In this document: positions 22,694 to 33,388 of the stretch, piece by piece
Layout: each line of letters starts with the position of its first letter
Numbering within the stretch: position 1 is the first letter of the stretch
NCBI GenBank assembly: GCA_018136815.1
Contig: CM030936.1
Coordinates: forward strand, 248,001-312,000
Direction: 5' to 3'
DNA: 64,000 bases
Source of the DNA: Isochrysis galbana
Taxonomy: Eukaryota; Haptophyta; Isochrysidales; Isochrysidaceae
Made by a program: the position numbers and the translations under genes
The notes under the pieces: generated by a model
Databases searched by the model: none
Seen by the model: only the letters and a program-made list of their open reading frames with translations
What the model was told of the DNA's origin: nothing

Positions 22694-24710
22694 TTACGCT
22701 AGTCGGTGGGATGCTGCTGAATCGTCTTGCTCACAAGGCGGCATCCCTCCAGAGGCGTCAGAGCAAGGTTTGGATCTGTGCCAGAACCTGGCGTGAAGCT
22801 GTGGAGTAAAGGGAACTTGTGAACTAGACCGCTGAAGAAAGCCAGCCCACGAGCTGAATTGCCCTGTTATCGTAGGTGAAAGGTTGGGGTGGATTGGAGC
22901 ACTGCGCACCCCGTAGGCAGCCATCTAGAGGGTACAGAGTGTGAGGGTACTCGCCCAGCAAGCAGGTGCACGCTCCTCGTACGTGCTCAGGCCAGAACGA
23001 GGGGAGGGGCTCTTTGTGCTTGAGGTGATTATCATGGCATCTCGCACCTCAAGATCGAGTGGCTCCGAGGTAGTGGCGAATCCCCCAACACCGGGAGCGA
23101 CAACCATGAGCCCTCCTGCTACTCCCGATTTGGCCGGCATGCCGACAGTGTAGGCCCACCGCCCGCTGCCGTCGTACAACCCAGCCGATAGCATGGTGGT
23201 GAGCAGAAAGCGGACCAAGCGGTATGAGAGCACGCGCTCGCCGCTGAGGGGATGCACGCCGCCATTTGCGAGGGTGGCCGCCGCCATGGCCATCATTTGT
23301 GGCGTCAACTGCAGGTTGTTCACCATGACAAAACCCTGCGGGCACGGAGTACGAGGCTCGGGGAGTTTGCATCAACTCGTAAAAGGCATTTGGAGATCAT
23401 GCGCGCGGCGCTTCTCCGAGTGCTGTGGCCGCTAGCCGGCAAGCAATGCGCTCCCGCAGGTATGGCCCTGGCCTACCCGAGCACATCTGTTGAAAGAGAC
23501 CCATGCCATATACCTGATAGGTGCCGAAGATGGATGCATTTGCGGGAAGGCCGCCGATGTGAGCAAGCTGGGACGCCATGAAGTAAATCGCGGCTAGATT
23601 GGACGAGCTCGTTGAGATGGACAGCTCCTGCGGGTCAGTGGGTAGCCGTTGGATCGCCTCTGCTGCATCCTCCACGTTCCCAGCCGGCGTCCTCATGCGA
23701 ACCGTACCGCCGGCGCCCACCGTCAGACGCTCCCATGCAAGGCGATTCAGATCGACGGTGTCGCGCCACTGTCCCGGACTCGCAGAGTCAAGCAACGCCC
23801 AGATAATCTCGGCACCAGTCGAAATATAGGGGTTGAAAGCCCGGTGATCTCTCATTGTGGATAGGTCACCGAAAGAACGGCCGGACGGTTCAGCCGAGAC
23901 GTACTGCGAATGCGCAAAAGCGTGGTGTGAGACACGGAGACGATCGCAGGCGAACGCTTGGCAGGCGATGGCACGTGAAGGAAGCAATGGCCCTACCTTT
24001 TCCACCTTCTCAGAGCCCAACAGCTGAAGCGCCAACATATAGGCGACCACCTTGGATTGACTCATCAGTGAGACGTGCCCGTCGTAGCCGACGTGGTGTC
24101 TGTGTCCTTCGACAGACACGAATGCAGCACCCCAATGCTCCGCCGAGGCAGCGCCGCCGTCGCAGTCCTTCGTGCACTTGAACATTGGGTTGCCGCCCGT
24201 GGTGAGCGTGGCGGTCTCGTTGAAGAGGCGATCAAAGTGTTCGGTGAACTGAGCGACTTGACCGTCCCTCAGCCGCGGCCGCACTCCGCTCGCAGGCGGC
24301 GGTCCCTCCCTCGGCTCGCAGAAATAGACCGACTGCGGCCCTGGCGGGCGTGGCTTCTTCAGTGTGCCACTCAGCTCGGTTGGGCTCCAGGCGCAAGTGC
24401 CGCCTGACTTCTCCCGCTCTGCGGAGAGCCGCGTGGCAGCGAATTCCCCCCGCTCTGTGGAGAGCCGAGTGGCGGCGGACTCCCCCTGCTCAGCGGAAAG
24501 GGACTGTCCCCGCTGTACGGAGAGCTGAGCGGCAGCAGTGGGAGAGATCTTCAGAGCGAGGCCGAGCCAGACTCCGCAAAGGAAGAAGCAGAAGCATGCG
24601 AGGAGGCTACCGATCACAGCTGCGACGGGCAGCCATCCGCGACGCCGCCCATTCTCCCCCCTCCGCTCTGGCGGGAGCAGTGCCTCCGTCCACGACCCCA
24701 CGGCCGACAT
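22694..24710 (-). CDS. Membrane-anchored glutaminase (GLS/GlsA family)
   Basis: Glutaminases hydrolyse glutamine to glutamate and ammonia. Four exons, 24710-23997, 23903-23514, 23335-23048 and 22924-22694, with introns of 93, 178 and 123 nt all in phase 0, give 540 residues. Residues 26-53 form one membrane helix (WLPVAAVIGSLLACFCFFLC), followed by two copies of a 12-residue repeat (residues 77-100). The glutaminase core is clear: WGAAFVSVEGHRHHVGYD, catalytic SQSK (S217, K220), YVSAEPSGRSF, AAATLANGGVHPLSGERVL, LYDGSGRWAYTVGMPAKSGV and AGG. Family comparison changes two substrate-binding positions: NPMVNAGA becomes NPYISTGA, and the Glu seven residues before the conserved Asn is Ser. The first intron has no stop and keeps frame; only alignment to other glutaminases reveals it. 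The last exon is the least secure. The start was chosen at 24710 because codons upstream translate a microsatellite. Confidence 0.85.
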
Positions 24711-24834
24711 CTCCTCTCTCGCGCGCGTCGGTGTTTGGGAGAGAAGTGCCGCGCTCACAAAGGGTATTGTAGTAACTCCTGTGAACTCCCCGTCAGTATT
24801 ACGTGATGACACGCGGCAGGAGGCGAGTCGAGCC

Positions 24835-24838
<4 letters not shown>

Positions 24839-24896
<58 letters not shown>
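24839..24896 (+). repeat. GA microsatellite
   Basis: Uninterrupted GA dinucleotides, about 130 bases upstream of the glutaminase start. Confidence 0.95.
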
Positions 24897-24899
<3 letters not shown>

Positions 24900-25298
24900 C
24901 TCCAGAGAAGAGTGGTAGAGAGCTCTCTCTCTCTCTCTCTGTCTCTGACAGGGAGAAGAATGATTTCCTTCGTACCTACCCCCCCACCCCACCACGCCGT
25001 TCCTCCGCGACTCTACGAGAGTCGAGAGAGATCCAAGAAGGGGGTTCCTTCCCTCCCTTCTCTCACGTTCGCGGCAGCGGAGAAGAGAGCGGACCCCCAC
25101 GCCGTCGGCCGGTTGGGGGCGCTTCTCTCTGGGCGCGGACGGGACGCGGGGGCACCGCCCAGGAGGCACACGATTCTACTCTTAGTCGTCTCTTGGGACT
25201 CTGGACTTGCAGCGGCTCCTACTCTACTCTAGAGCTAGAGCTAGAGTCTACTAGAGCTCTAGAGTGGAGCCCTACTCTAGAGTAGAGTAGAGTAGCTC
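24897..25298. other. Upstream region of glutaminase and TAGAG/CTCTAGAG array
   Basis: From about 25205 the sequence is an array of CTCTAGAG palindromes and TAGAG pentamers. It abuts the left end of the DNA transposon, and related TAGAG pentamers continue on its right side (27890-27935), so the element inserted into this array. Confidence 0.7.
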
Positions 25299-25300
25299 TA

Positions 25301-25336
25301 CTCTAGAGGCTTGAGCTTCTCAAAACGGCCCCATTT
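25301..25336 (+). repeat. Left terminal inverted repeat of the pogo-type element
   Basis: Starts CTCTAGAGGCTTGAGCTTCT and runs to CGGCCCC. It pairs with 27850-27885. Confidence 0.8.
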
Positions 25337-25503
25337 CTATTGGAAAGCTTAAAATTTGAGCCTTAGACCTCTAGAAGTTGCTCCAACTAGATGAAAGTTG
25401 CCCCCTGTCACTATCTAGGCCGACATGTGCTTCTTTTTTCAAAAGATAGTGGTGGTGACTCACAGTGACGTTCTACGCAAGCGCGCGCGCGAAAGCAGGA
25501 GCC

Positions 25504-27826
25504 TCACAAACCAGCCCCGACATCAAGGGCAGGGGGGCAGGCACTCACGGCAGCCTCTTGCGCCACGAGGGCGCCTTCAAGCCCGGAAGCTGCACCCCTT
25601 CGACGTTGCACACACTCCCTCTTCTTGCACACCCCTTTCTTCAAGTTTCCACATGAACACAACATGAAACCCACCCACGGGCACGGATCAGTCGCACACG
25701 TACACATCATCTCACATGCCCGGAAGGAGGTGACCCGCGCTTGCGCGAGTTCATCTGCTACGGTAGTCCGCTCAAGCCGTGCTGCCTTCCTCCTTTGCGC
25801 CTCCTGAGCGCCCTGAGTTGCCAACGCGCGCCTCTTAGCCTTCTCTGCCTGCATATCTCTAAGGGTCCAAGAGCCCGATAGCTCGAACAGCCGGATCCTG
25901 CGCTGACCCGCTGCCACGTTGTCACCATCGCTATCCGCGTCCGAGTCGCAATCGGTCGCGTCACCTGCGCTCGCCCGAGCGCCCGAGCCACTAGCTGAAC
26001 TCATAGAAAGCACGCCACGAGACGGGTCATGAGGTGCCTCCGCCTTGTCTTGCATCTTCCGAGCGAAAGCCTCAAGCTGTGCCATTTTTGCTTCAGCGGC
26101 CGCCAAGCTTCCACGCCGCACACCCGGCGGCGTCTTCTTAGCCTCGGCAAGGGTGGACGGGCCTGGAGAGGACACGTCCGCGTTGCTCGAGACGCCCCTG
26201 TTCGTTGATTGGTCAACAAAGTGTGAGCGGTCAATGAGCTCTGGGCAAAGCCTATTCCCCGCCACACCTACACGCTTCCACGCCTTTATGATGTCGTATT
26301 GGTCGCACCATGTGAACCACATCCCGGGGACGCCGAGGCGCTTGGAACCACCCAATATGGATATGAAGTCGGCGAGGGAAAGGGTCTGGAGCTCCCTTCC
26401 CTGTGCTGCAAGGTAGGCGTCCTTGTACGCATCCCTAGCCTTGTTGTAGCACCTATGAAACGAGGAGTTGAACTGGTCTAGGGCTTGGAGGAATCCGGAC
26501 GTGCCGGATTCCTCCGTGAAAATACGTATGCCGAGCTCGGCCGCTTGACCTGTGGTGGCCTCTAACACCCCGTCGCTAAAACGGGAGGCATGATTATCGA
26601 GCAAAAGAACCACAGGTCGCTCAATGGGCGTGCCCCCAGCTGCCACTTCGACCGCGCTCCGCTGATCTATCCAAGCATTCAGCCGCCGTAAATACGTCAA
26701 AAACGTCAAAACGTCTCCTCCGTTTGCATGCCTTCGGTGGCGTGGACTGGCAGACAAGACCGAGTTTGTCGACGCAATAAGTCGACGCCATCGTCAAAGG
26801 TGCACATCCCCAAAGGTGGCTCGACGGCCAAGTCAGAAGTTGCCCACTTCCTCTTCACCACCAGCTGCACGCCGTAGTTCCACCCGGACAGATCCCACGT
26901 CATCATCACCGTGATGGACTCCTTGGTGTTGCCCCCCCGCTGCTTGACCGCCTTGCCCTTGCGCTTGGCCACTTTCGCCCGCCGCCCGCGTTGAGGGACG
27001 TCCAAGGCCTGCGGGGTCTCGTCCGCATTCAAAACTCGGCGGGTGTCCTTGATCACCTGGGTACATGCGGGCGAGAGTGGGGCGTACTTAGCGCATGCGC
27101 TTGTACACGCGAGTGCTGGGCGGGGGGCGCAGGAGGGGGGCGCATGCTTACTTTCGTCTCAGGGTCCATGACGCCTGCATCGATGAGCTCGGCCTGCAGA
27201 CCATACTCGCCGTGAAAGTGGTTACGAACAACCTCCTCCGTGTACTTCTTCCCCCTTCGATATTCTTCTGCCCTTGAGCTGCCCTCCTCGATGTCGATAC
27301 CGTGAGCACGCCACCACGGGAAGATGCGTTGGAAGAACGTATGGGAGAGGTCGAGGTCGGAGTTCACGTGGTTGAGCTCGGGTGTGTTGAGGAGGACTGT
27401 ACCCTTGCCGAACTTCTTCGCCCGGTTGAACCTGTGCCGCTCCGCGAGCATCTCGCGCACTTTGACGGATATCTGGTGCCTGTTTTGGGGCTCATGCATG
27501 TCAGCGCGCGCTAGGATCCATGCAGCGAGCTTGCGCCGCTCTACATTTGTGAGAATCTGTGAGTGTGAGTCGCGCGTTCGTTGCTTGTCCCCCTGCGCTT
27601 TCTGCAGCTCTCCTGTGACCTTATGCCGCGTTGCCAGCGGGAACATCCCTGTGGCCATTGCTGCTTTGGCTCCGACGCTGTTCGCTCGGCAGTACGCTGC
27701 AGCCTTCCGGACGTCATCGAGCGCGGCTGCGCGGTTTCTGGCGCGGAGATCGCGGGCCTGGATAGTATAGTGCCCAGGGGCCGGCTTAGGCTTCCTCTGG
27801 GGCTTGGGGATGGCTCTGGGAGCCAT
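25504..27826 (-). CDS. DDE_1-type transposase of the pogo-like element
   Basis: Exon 1 (27826 to about 27160) begins MAPRAIPKPQRKPKPAPGHY and contains a CENP-B/psq-like DNA-binding region (LTNVERRKLAAWILARAD, then HTFFQRIFPWWRAHGIDIEE). An intron with donor GTAAGC after DPETK and acceptor CCCAG joins, in phase, VIKDTRRVLNADETPQALDV, which holds the first catalytic Asp in the NADET block of DDE_1 transposases. The next part changes frame between 26706 and 26757. It continues with RPVVLLLDNHASRFSDGVLE, the second catalytic DN(H) block, and GIRIFTEESGTSGFLQALDQ, and ends in a Cys-rich tail (CTCATDPCPWVGFMLCSCGN). The frame change could be a frameshift mutation or an unrecognised short intron, so activity is uncertain. 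Confidence 0.8.
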
Positions 27827-27849
27827 GGGAAGGGGGGGGGCCGCTCTGC

Positions 27850-27885
27850 GAAGCGGGCCGCTCTGCGAAGCGCAAGCCTCTAGAG
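27850..27885 (-). repeat. Right terminal inverted repeat of the pogo-type element
   Basis: The reverse-strand reading CTCTAGAGGCTTGCGCTTCG mirrors the left end. The adjacent subterminal unit GGGCCGCTCTGCGAAGC is repeated twice. Confidence 0.8.
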
Positions 27886-27944
27886 TAAAGGTATGGTAGG
27901 GTAGAGTAGAGTAGAGTAGAGTAGACTACCCTACAGCTTGTACA

Positions 27945-30098
27945 ATGTCCTCGGAACGCGCCCCCCTCTTCGGCGTCCGAGCCGAGCAGGTCCCATACTT
28001 TATTAGAAGCGAGGACATTAGAGCACTCCTCGACTACTGCGTGAAGAAGGGGAGGAGAGCTGCTACGAGAGAGACCGGGAGAGGCGGGCCCTCCTGGACT
28101 TCCCTCTCTCCTCTCTCTCTCCCCCTCCCTCCCTCCCTCCCTCCCTCCCCTCTTACGCACACGCGCAGGGTTGGCTGGTGGGGAGACTGCTTCCCGCGTG
28201 TACACACTCCTCATGCGCCCCACGGAGGCTCAGCTCGCCGGTGAAGAGCAGCTGAGCGGAGAGCAGAAGGACGCTATCGTGAGAGAGGCGGCCGCTCAGA
28301 GAGCGGAACGCTGCGCAAAGGCCAAGCAGATCGTCGCGAGCAACAAGTCGGCGGCTCTTGGCATCAGGCCCAAGCTGACACCCAAACCCTCCGCCACAAG
28401 CGTGTCGCCGTCCGCAAAGATTCCGACACGGGGCGCCCCGGTGGACGGAACCACCAAGGGGGCCCCTGGCGGCAAGGCTGTGTCGGCAGCAGCAAGGAAG
28501 CCCACCTCCGGCACAGTGTCCAAGAAGCCCGCCACCGGCACCGCGGCCAAAAGCTCGGTGGCCGGCGCTGCCGCCGCCACTAAGAAGCCCAACGCTGCCG
28601 CCGCCGCCAAGAAGCCTGCGACTGCAAAGAAACCTGTGGCTGCATCCCGATTGTCGCCCGAGGAGGAACAGGCTTCACGCGAGGCGCAGCTGCGCGCCGA
28701 GGAGGAGGAGCGGGAACGTCAGCGAGAATTACGATGGGCGGAACGGGAGGCGGAACGGGAGGCGGTACAAGCGGAGATCATCGCCGAAGAGCGGCGTGTG
28801 CGTGCCCGCGAGCAGCAGCAGCGAGCGGCAGCAGCTGCGCTCGCTAAAACACAAGCGCGGTTGCGCGAAGCGGCCTTTGATGGCGAGCTCGACGACGTGC
28901 GCCGGGTAGTCAATGGCTGGGTGGAAGAATGCTTCGGTGCATCGCTCATTGGCGCAAAGCTCGACTGCGCCGACGCTAATGGGCACACTCCGCTCTCCGA
29001 GGCGGCGTGTGGTGGACAGCTCGAAGTTGTACAGCTGCTCCTTGACCACGGCGCGAACGTCAACTCTCAAAACACACAGGGGCGCACGCCTCTCTGGCGC
29101 GCCGTCTTCCAGGACAAGCGCGAGGTGGTCGCTGCGCTGCTCGCTCGCGGTGCGGACCCGACCATTGCAGCTGAAGGAGCTGAGACACCGCTGATGGTCG
29201 CTCCGACAGACGGCATGCGCAACCTCCTCCGAGAGTGGCTCGACAACCCTGAGCGAACACAGGCGGCGGCCGCGCAGCGTGCAGCTGAGACGGAGGGCCA
29301 GTGGGTGCCTCCGCCGCCAGACCCGGCCGACGCCCCCATGGGCGAGGCAGGGTATTTCCTGCAGATTGGCATCCAGCGGCTGGCTGATGCTCTCGACGCC
29401 ATCGGGCGCGATTCAGATCGCTACACGCTCATTGTCGACTTGGCGGAACGTGCAGCCACCTATTTGAAATACCGAGACGTGAACTTGGCCATGGTCTACA
29501 AGCCTGGAGACTGTGAGGTGAGGCAAAGCTGTTGCGTCATCGGCCACGCCTCAATCGGGGTTCGCACTTCCCGTCCGCGGCACCGCAATGAGCCTCCATC
29601 GCTCGGCTCTCCGCAGGTGACAACGTTGCGCCGGCTCCTGCTAGGTGCACTGCGCTACGGCAAGCCCTTTGTGCTCGACTTCCTTACGCTCGAGCTCAAC
29701 GAGAGCAGCCTGAACGAGCTGCTAGAGCCAATCTTTCCAGGCTTACTCCCGCTGCTTGTCTCGAGGGAGGTAAGAAACGCGCGCCACCGAAGCGCGACGC
29801 CTCCCGCCGACTCTGGGTAGGAGGTTTAGCTGTGGTCTAATCGCCTCAATACGGCTGAGCACATGTCGAGTGCGCCACCCCGAACGCAAGCTCATGATGG
29901 CCGCCATGCCGGTCCGTGCCCCAGATCACGCGAGAAGAGAATTACTCACGCATCCTCAACGATTCGGATCCCGACGAGTATGCCCTCAAGTTCTGGTGTC
30001 AAGCAACTACCTCGCATTTCCATTTTGTCTTGCTCACCAAGCTTCCGAGGCCAGCCGAGTGGCTGACCGAGAACTTTTTTGTGTTGAAAGTTGCATAA
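27945..30098 (+). CDS. Ankyrin-repeat protein, IQANK1-like
   Basis: Proposed exons are 27945-28040, 28186-29517, 29617-29769 and 29925-30098, all joining in phase 0. The short first exon encodes MSSERAPLFGVRAEQVPYFI; its acceptor could instead be at 28169. The middle is Ala/Lys-Pro-rich and disordered (about residues 50-160). It is followed by a Glu/Arg-rich coiled coil (EEEERERQRELRWAEREAER) and at least two ankyrin repeats (NGHTPLSEAACGGQLEVVQL, then GRTPLWRAVFQDKREVVAAL). The C-terminal region, with LLLGALRYGKPFVLDFLTLE and FVLLTKLPRPAEWLTENFFV, resembles the tail of IQ-and-ankyrin proteins such as animal IQANK1, from memory. Intron 29518-29616 is 99 nt without a stop, so an unspliced read also stays open. 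Its promoter region is occupied by a transposon end. Confidence 0.75.
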
Positions 30099-30398
30099 CA
30101 ATGATTCGAAAGTGGCAGGCAACGCGTTGGGTGGTTTTGGTTTCAGTTGTTGCGTAGGTTTGGGGAGGATGAGTTGGCGGCCGGCGGCGCCTAAAGCTGT
30201 TCATGTTGCATGTTAAGGGCGTCAGTGAGGAGCACGCCCAACTATCTTTAAAAAGATAGGGTCATGAAAGAAAAACATCTGAAGATTCAGGCTACTACTG
30301 CTAGCTATAAGTAAAGGACCACGCACTCATGATACTGACTCACGCCATCGCTTATACCCCAGATGACAAATGACTCACCACCTTTACCAAGGCGAGAA
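30099..30398. other. 3' flank with a hairpin-led repeat
   Basis: A perfect 8-bp hairpin CTATCTTT/AAAGATAG (30242-30259, loop AA) preceded by CAA and followed by GGTCATG lies here; it is a member of the hairpin-led family. Confidence 0.5.
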
Positions 30399-30560
30399 GC
30401 GCTCAATCACCATCACCCACAGCAGCTGGAAAAGCGTTCAATCACCATCAGCCTACACGTGGAAACGCGTTCAATCGCCATCACCCCCACAGCATGGAAA
30501 AGCCTTCAATCACCATCAGCCTACACATGGAAAAGCGTTCAATCGCCATCACCTCCCGGA
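30399..30560 (+). repeat. Minisatellite, five units of 33-35 bp
   Basis: Units start at 30399, 30434, 30467, 30502 and 30535 and follow the pattern GCGTTCAATCACCATCA-n-CATGGAAAA. Two unit types alternate (GCCTACAC and CCCACAGC interiors), so the array grew by duplicating pairs. Confidence 0.9.
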
Positions 30561-30893
30561 AGAGGCAGAGGAAGAGGGAAGGAAGATGCAAAAAAGGAGG
30601 AGGCAAGTAGGGAGGAGACGAGGAAGGCAGGAGCCTTTTCTCAAGGGGGGCGCAGGCGAGGAGGGGTCGCAGGCGAAGGAGGGTGGAAGGCAGGCGAGGA
30701 GGGTGGGCAGTTTCTGAAGTTGGAAAGTTTCTGCAATTAATTGGGCAAGCTTCCGTGGCTCGCTGTAGGTCCACTGGCGATTGGTCAGACGTCGGTGGAT
30801 GACTTTGGCGTCTGTACGGGAAGCAATGTGAAGCTCATCAGCAATGGTAAGTGTATCGCGCAGTGTACACGAGAATTTGATGGTGATTTAAGT
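30561..30893. other. Purine-rich spacer
   Basis: An AGG-rich stretch (30550-30710) followed by unremarkable sequence. No gene seen. Confidence 0.4.
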
Positions 30894-31160
30894 CAACTAC
30901 GTTTTTTATACTTAGTTCGCCCATGGGGGGGCACGAGCCCCCCTCTCTCTCCACTCCTCCCCCACCATGGGGGAGGAACCACTCACTCTCCTGGCACGCC
31001 TGGCTGGTGGCTTGCCAGTAGCACACAGCCCTACTGACTCACTCCTCCCCCCACAGGACCGCCTGACTCGCCCGCCCTGGCCCGTCGTGGCCAGCCCATC
31101 CCTCTGACCAGACCCTCCTCCCCCTGGGCCCCCCTGATCAGGACCCCCCAGCCAAGGCAT
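30894..31160 (+). repeat. Dispersed element B with terminal hairpin
   Basis: Starts CAACTACG with a TTTTTTATA loop and closing TAGTT, then TCGCCCATGGGGGGGCACGA. It matches 58754-59000 closely and ends in CAGGACCCCCCAGCCA. It is truncated relative to the 58.7-kb copy. Confidence 0.75.
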
Positions 31161-31630
31161 CAAGGCATCACTAGAATACTTCTCCGTATTCAAATACTGA
31201 GTACATTACAACGCTTTTGAGGTGTATTCGTACTGTGAGTACTCCGCGCTTTGAGTATTCGTATTCATGAGTACAACAGCAAAAGGCCGTATTCAGTATT
31301 GCAATAGTATTCGAGTACTTTGGCGTATCTGGCCACTGACTAGTGCGCCTGCTGTCCGGACGGCGCGACGCGCGATGAGCGTCCGTAAGCCGCGCCACCA
31401 GCCTCTACTACACTAGCTTATTACACACTAGTTAAGGTCTCAAAGCAAGGGTAATAGTACTCCACACATAGCACATAGGTACACAGCACACAGCAGGTAC
31501 ATGTGACATGTGCACACCGAAGCCGACCGCCGACCACGACCACCAATGACCTGATCGCAAGACACAAAACACAAGTACGTGCACACATACAAGCCTTAGG
31601 ACACAGAAAGAATGCACGACAAAATTAGGA
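31161..31630. other. Non-coding region with GTATTC/GAGTAC repeats
   Basis: 31170-31330 is rich in short GTATTC and GAGTAC motifs. The remainder may be the 3' untranslated end of the adjacent hAT element. No gene seen. Confidence 0.4.
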
Positions 31631-32416
31631 TTAGGATTCATTGCCGTTGTACACTTCGAGAAGCTCTTGGTCTGCTTCAAGTGCGGCCTTCCCATACTTC
31701 ACGAGATAACGGACACGAATGTCGGAGACAGTCGGAGTGAACGCCTTCTTGTCGAAGTGCACCCTCGTCAGCACGGAGAGCTTGTCAGAGCCAAGATTTG
31801 GATCGGCGAGCTTGCCTGCCAGCGAAAAGATCTGCTCCACGTTGGCTTCGTGCGGCAGGTGCGACGCGCACTGCTTGAAGACGATGTAGTGCAATGGGAA
31901 GCTCTCCCTCAACTCCCACATCATGTGCATCTCGTTGATGAAGTCATCGTCGTCACGGAACTTGTTGTGAATCTCGCGCGGCAAGTCCTTCCACCTGCGC
32001 ACCTCAGCTGTCACCACATCTTCGGTGTCGCCAAGTAGCCCTTCTTGAAAGGTGTTAGCCGCCACCTCCTCCTCTGAGTCAGTGTCCTCCATCAGCCTTC
32101 GTTTGTTGCCAGCCGTCTTGCGTGGGGATGTGCGCCGGGGCAAGCGGTGTGTCTTCTCCACAAGAGGCACAGCCTTACGGAGGAATTGAAGATACAAGCT
32201 ATGCGCCACCTCGACTTGACTCGGGCTCATCCAACTGTGGGGGCGCTTCTGCTTGGACATGTACCCCAGGACCATGCGGGAATTCGACGGCCGCTCGGTG
32301 AAGAAGCGCCTGGCGAAACAACTGTAATGCGGCGACCGGGAAACATCAGTTCTCTGTCGTTCACCGACAAATGATTTGACAACCCTACGATAGATAGATT
32401 TATTTATCATAAACAT
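31631..32416 (-). pseudogene. hAT-family transposase, C-terminal fragment
   Basis: 261 residues. The C-terminal half carries the hAT dimerisation block: FPLHYIVFKQCASHLPHEAN, then VEQIFSLAGKLADPNLGSDK and LSVLTRVHFDKKAF. This is the standard (S)ANVER-FS-AG...L R region of hAT transposases. The preceding acidic stretch (MEDTDSEEEVAANTF) and TAEVRRWKDLP also fit the region before it. The DDE core upstream is missing or too decayed to see, and I could not define terminal repeats around this fragment. Confidence 0.8.
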
Positions 32417-33321
32417 AGCATTAAATTATGTTACGAATGGTGCCCCCAGCGCCCTTTCAAACATGCCACACACTAGAAATCAGGCTCTAGACGCGCACAT
32501 ATGGACTGCATGCGCGTCGCCATGCGGCGCACAGACAGTCCATACACATATCTTACGAAAACACACGCGCACTGCCCCCCCAATTCGACCCCTTCGAGCC
32601 CTGTAGCCGATCTGCTGACCGGCCGCGCCTGCCGAGAGAGACGCCAACTCTGACTTTTCAGCCAGGGAAGCTTGCTGCGAGGCGGGTGTGGGCTGGGGCG
32701 GGGTCAGGTGCTGGGTATGGCACACCCAGGCCAAGGCCGGGCGGGGGGCTCGCTGCGCGCGCGCGCTGCTCGCACCTGGCTTCTGGCGCTCGTCTGCGCG
32801 CTGCGAAGGGGGGGGAGTGCGAGAACGACCTGGAGGCCAGCGCGGCGAGCGTGAAGGGGCACATCGCGGCAGGCAGCGTGGGTGGGACTTACCTTTGGTG
32901 TTTGCCGCGCGAACACACCCCTGTGGCAAGCTGGGCTGCCAGAGCAAGGAGTGGGGGAAGGGGGGGGGAGGGGAGCGGCGCGCGGCGGGCCTCCGCGGCC
33001 GCTGCAGCGGGTAAGTCCCCGGCACCCGGGGAGATAGCCGCTGGAGCGAGCCCTTATTGTCACTTTTTGGTACCAGATCTCCCACTGTGCTCTCGCCGAG
33101 ATGCCCGGGAGATTTCCATCAATCTGAAAAACTTCAGCGTCTCATACTGCTGGAGAGATACCGACTTTCGAGGGGCTTGCTATGGGCACTCGAACTCCTC
33201 AGGCGCCTTGAGGAAGACATTCCTCGATTGGCGGGGCGGAGTTTTCATATTCAACTCGCCAGCGGTCCGGCCTCTTCAGCAGAGGGGGGGAAATGCTGCG
33301 GACGACTTCGGAGACACTGAC
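32417..33321. other. GC-rich region without a recognised gene
   Basis: A stem ATGGACTG/CAGTCCAT (32502-32545) encloses a second inverted GCGCGTCGCCATGCGGCGC block. Open frames on both strands across 32480-33390 are compositional. Confidence 0.35.
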
Positions 33322-33388
33322 GGCAAGTGTGCCAAGTGTTGTTGTGATAGTGCCGGGCTAGTGGCAGTTGTGGTACTAACGCTCAGAT
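33322..33388 (+). repeat. LTR-edge repeat, copy 1
   Basis: Contains TAGTGCCGGGCTAGTGGCAG then TTGTGGTACTAACGCTCAG, shared with 45419-45487 and 63093-63170. The middle copy directly follows a Gypsy RNase H remnant, suggesting a retrotransposon end. Confidence 0.65.

Larger units (their letters stand above)
25301..27885 (-). mobile_element. pogo/CENP-B-type DNA transposon, nearly complete
   Basis: The 2585-bp element is bounded by imperfect inverted repeats. Reading inward, the left end is CTCTAGAGGCTTGAGCTTCT and the right end CTCTAGAGGCTTGCGCTTCG, each followed a few bases later by CGGCCC. A TA dinucleotide flanks both ends (25299-25300 and 27886-27887), the target duplication expected for the Tc1/mariner-pogo superfamily. 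Inside is a minus-strand transposase. The right end lies 59 bp before the start codon of the ankyrin gene. A deleted relative is at 52927-53300. Confidence 0.85.

Noticed and set aside
25504..27826. Three independent minus-strand genes
   Set aside because: The first two join by a GTAAGC...CCCAG intron into one transposase, and the third continues the same DDE domain after a frame change, all between matching TIRs.
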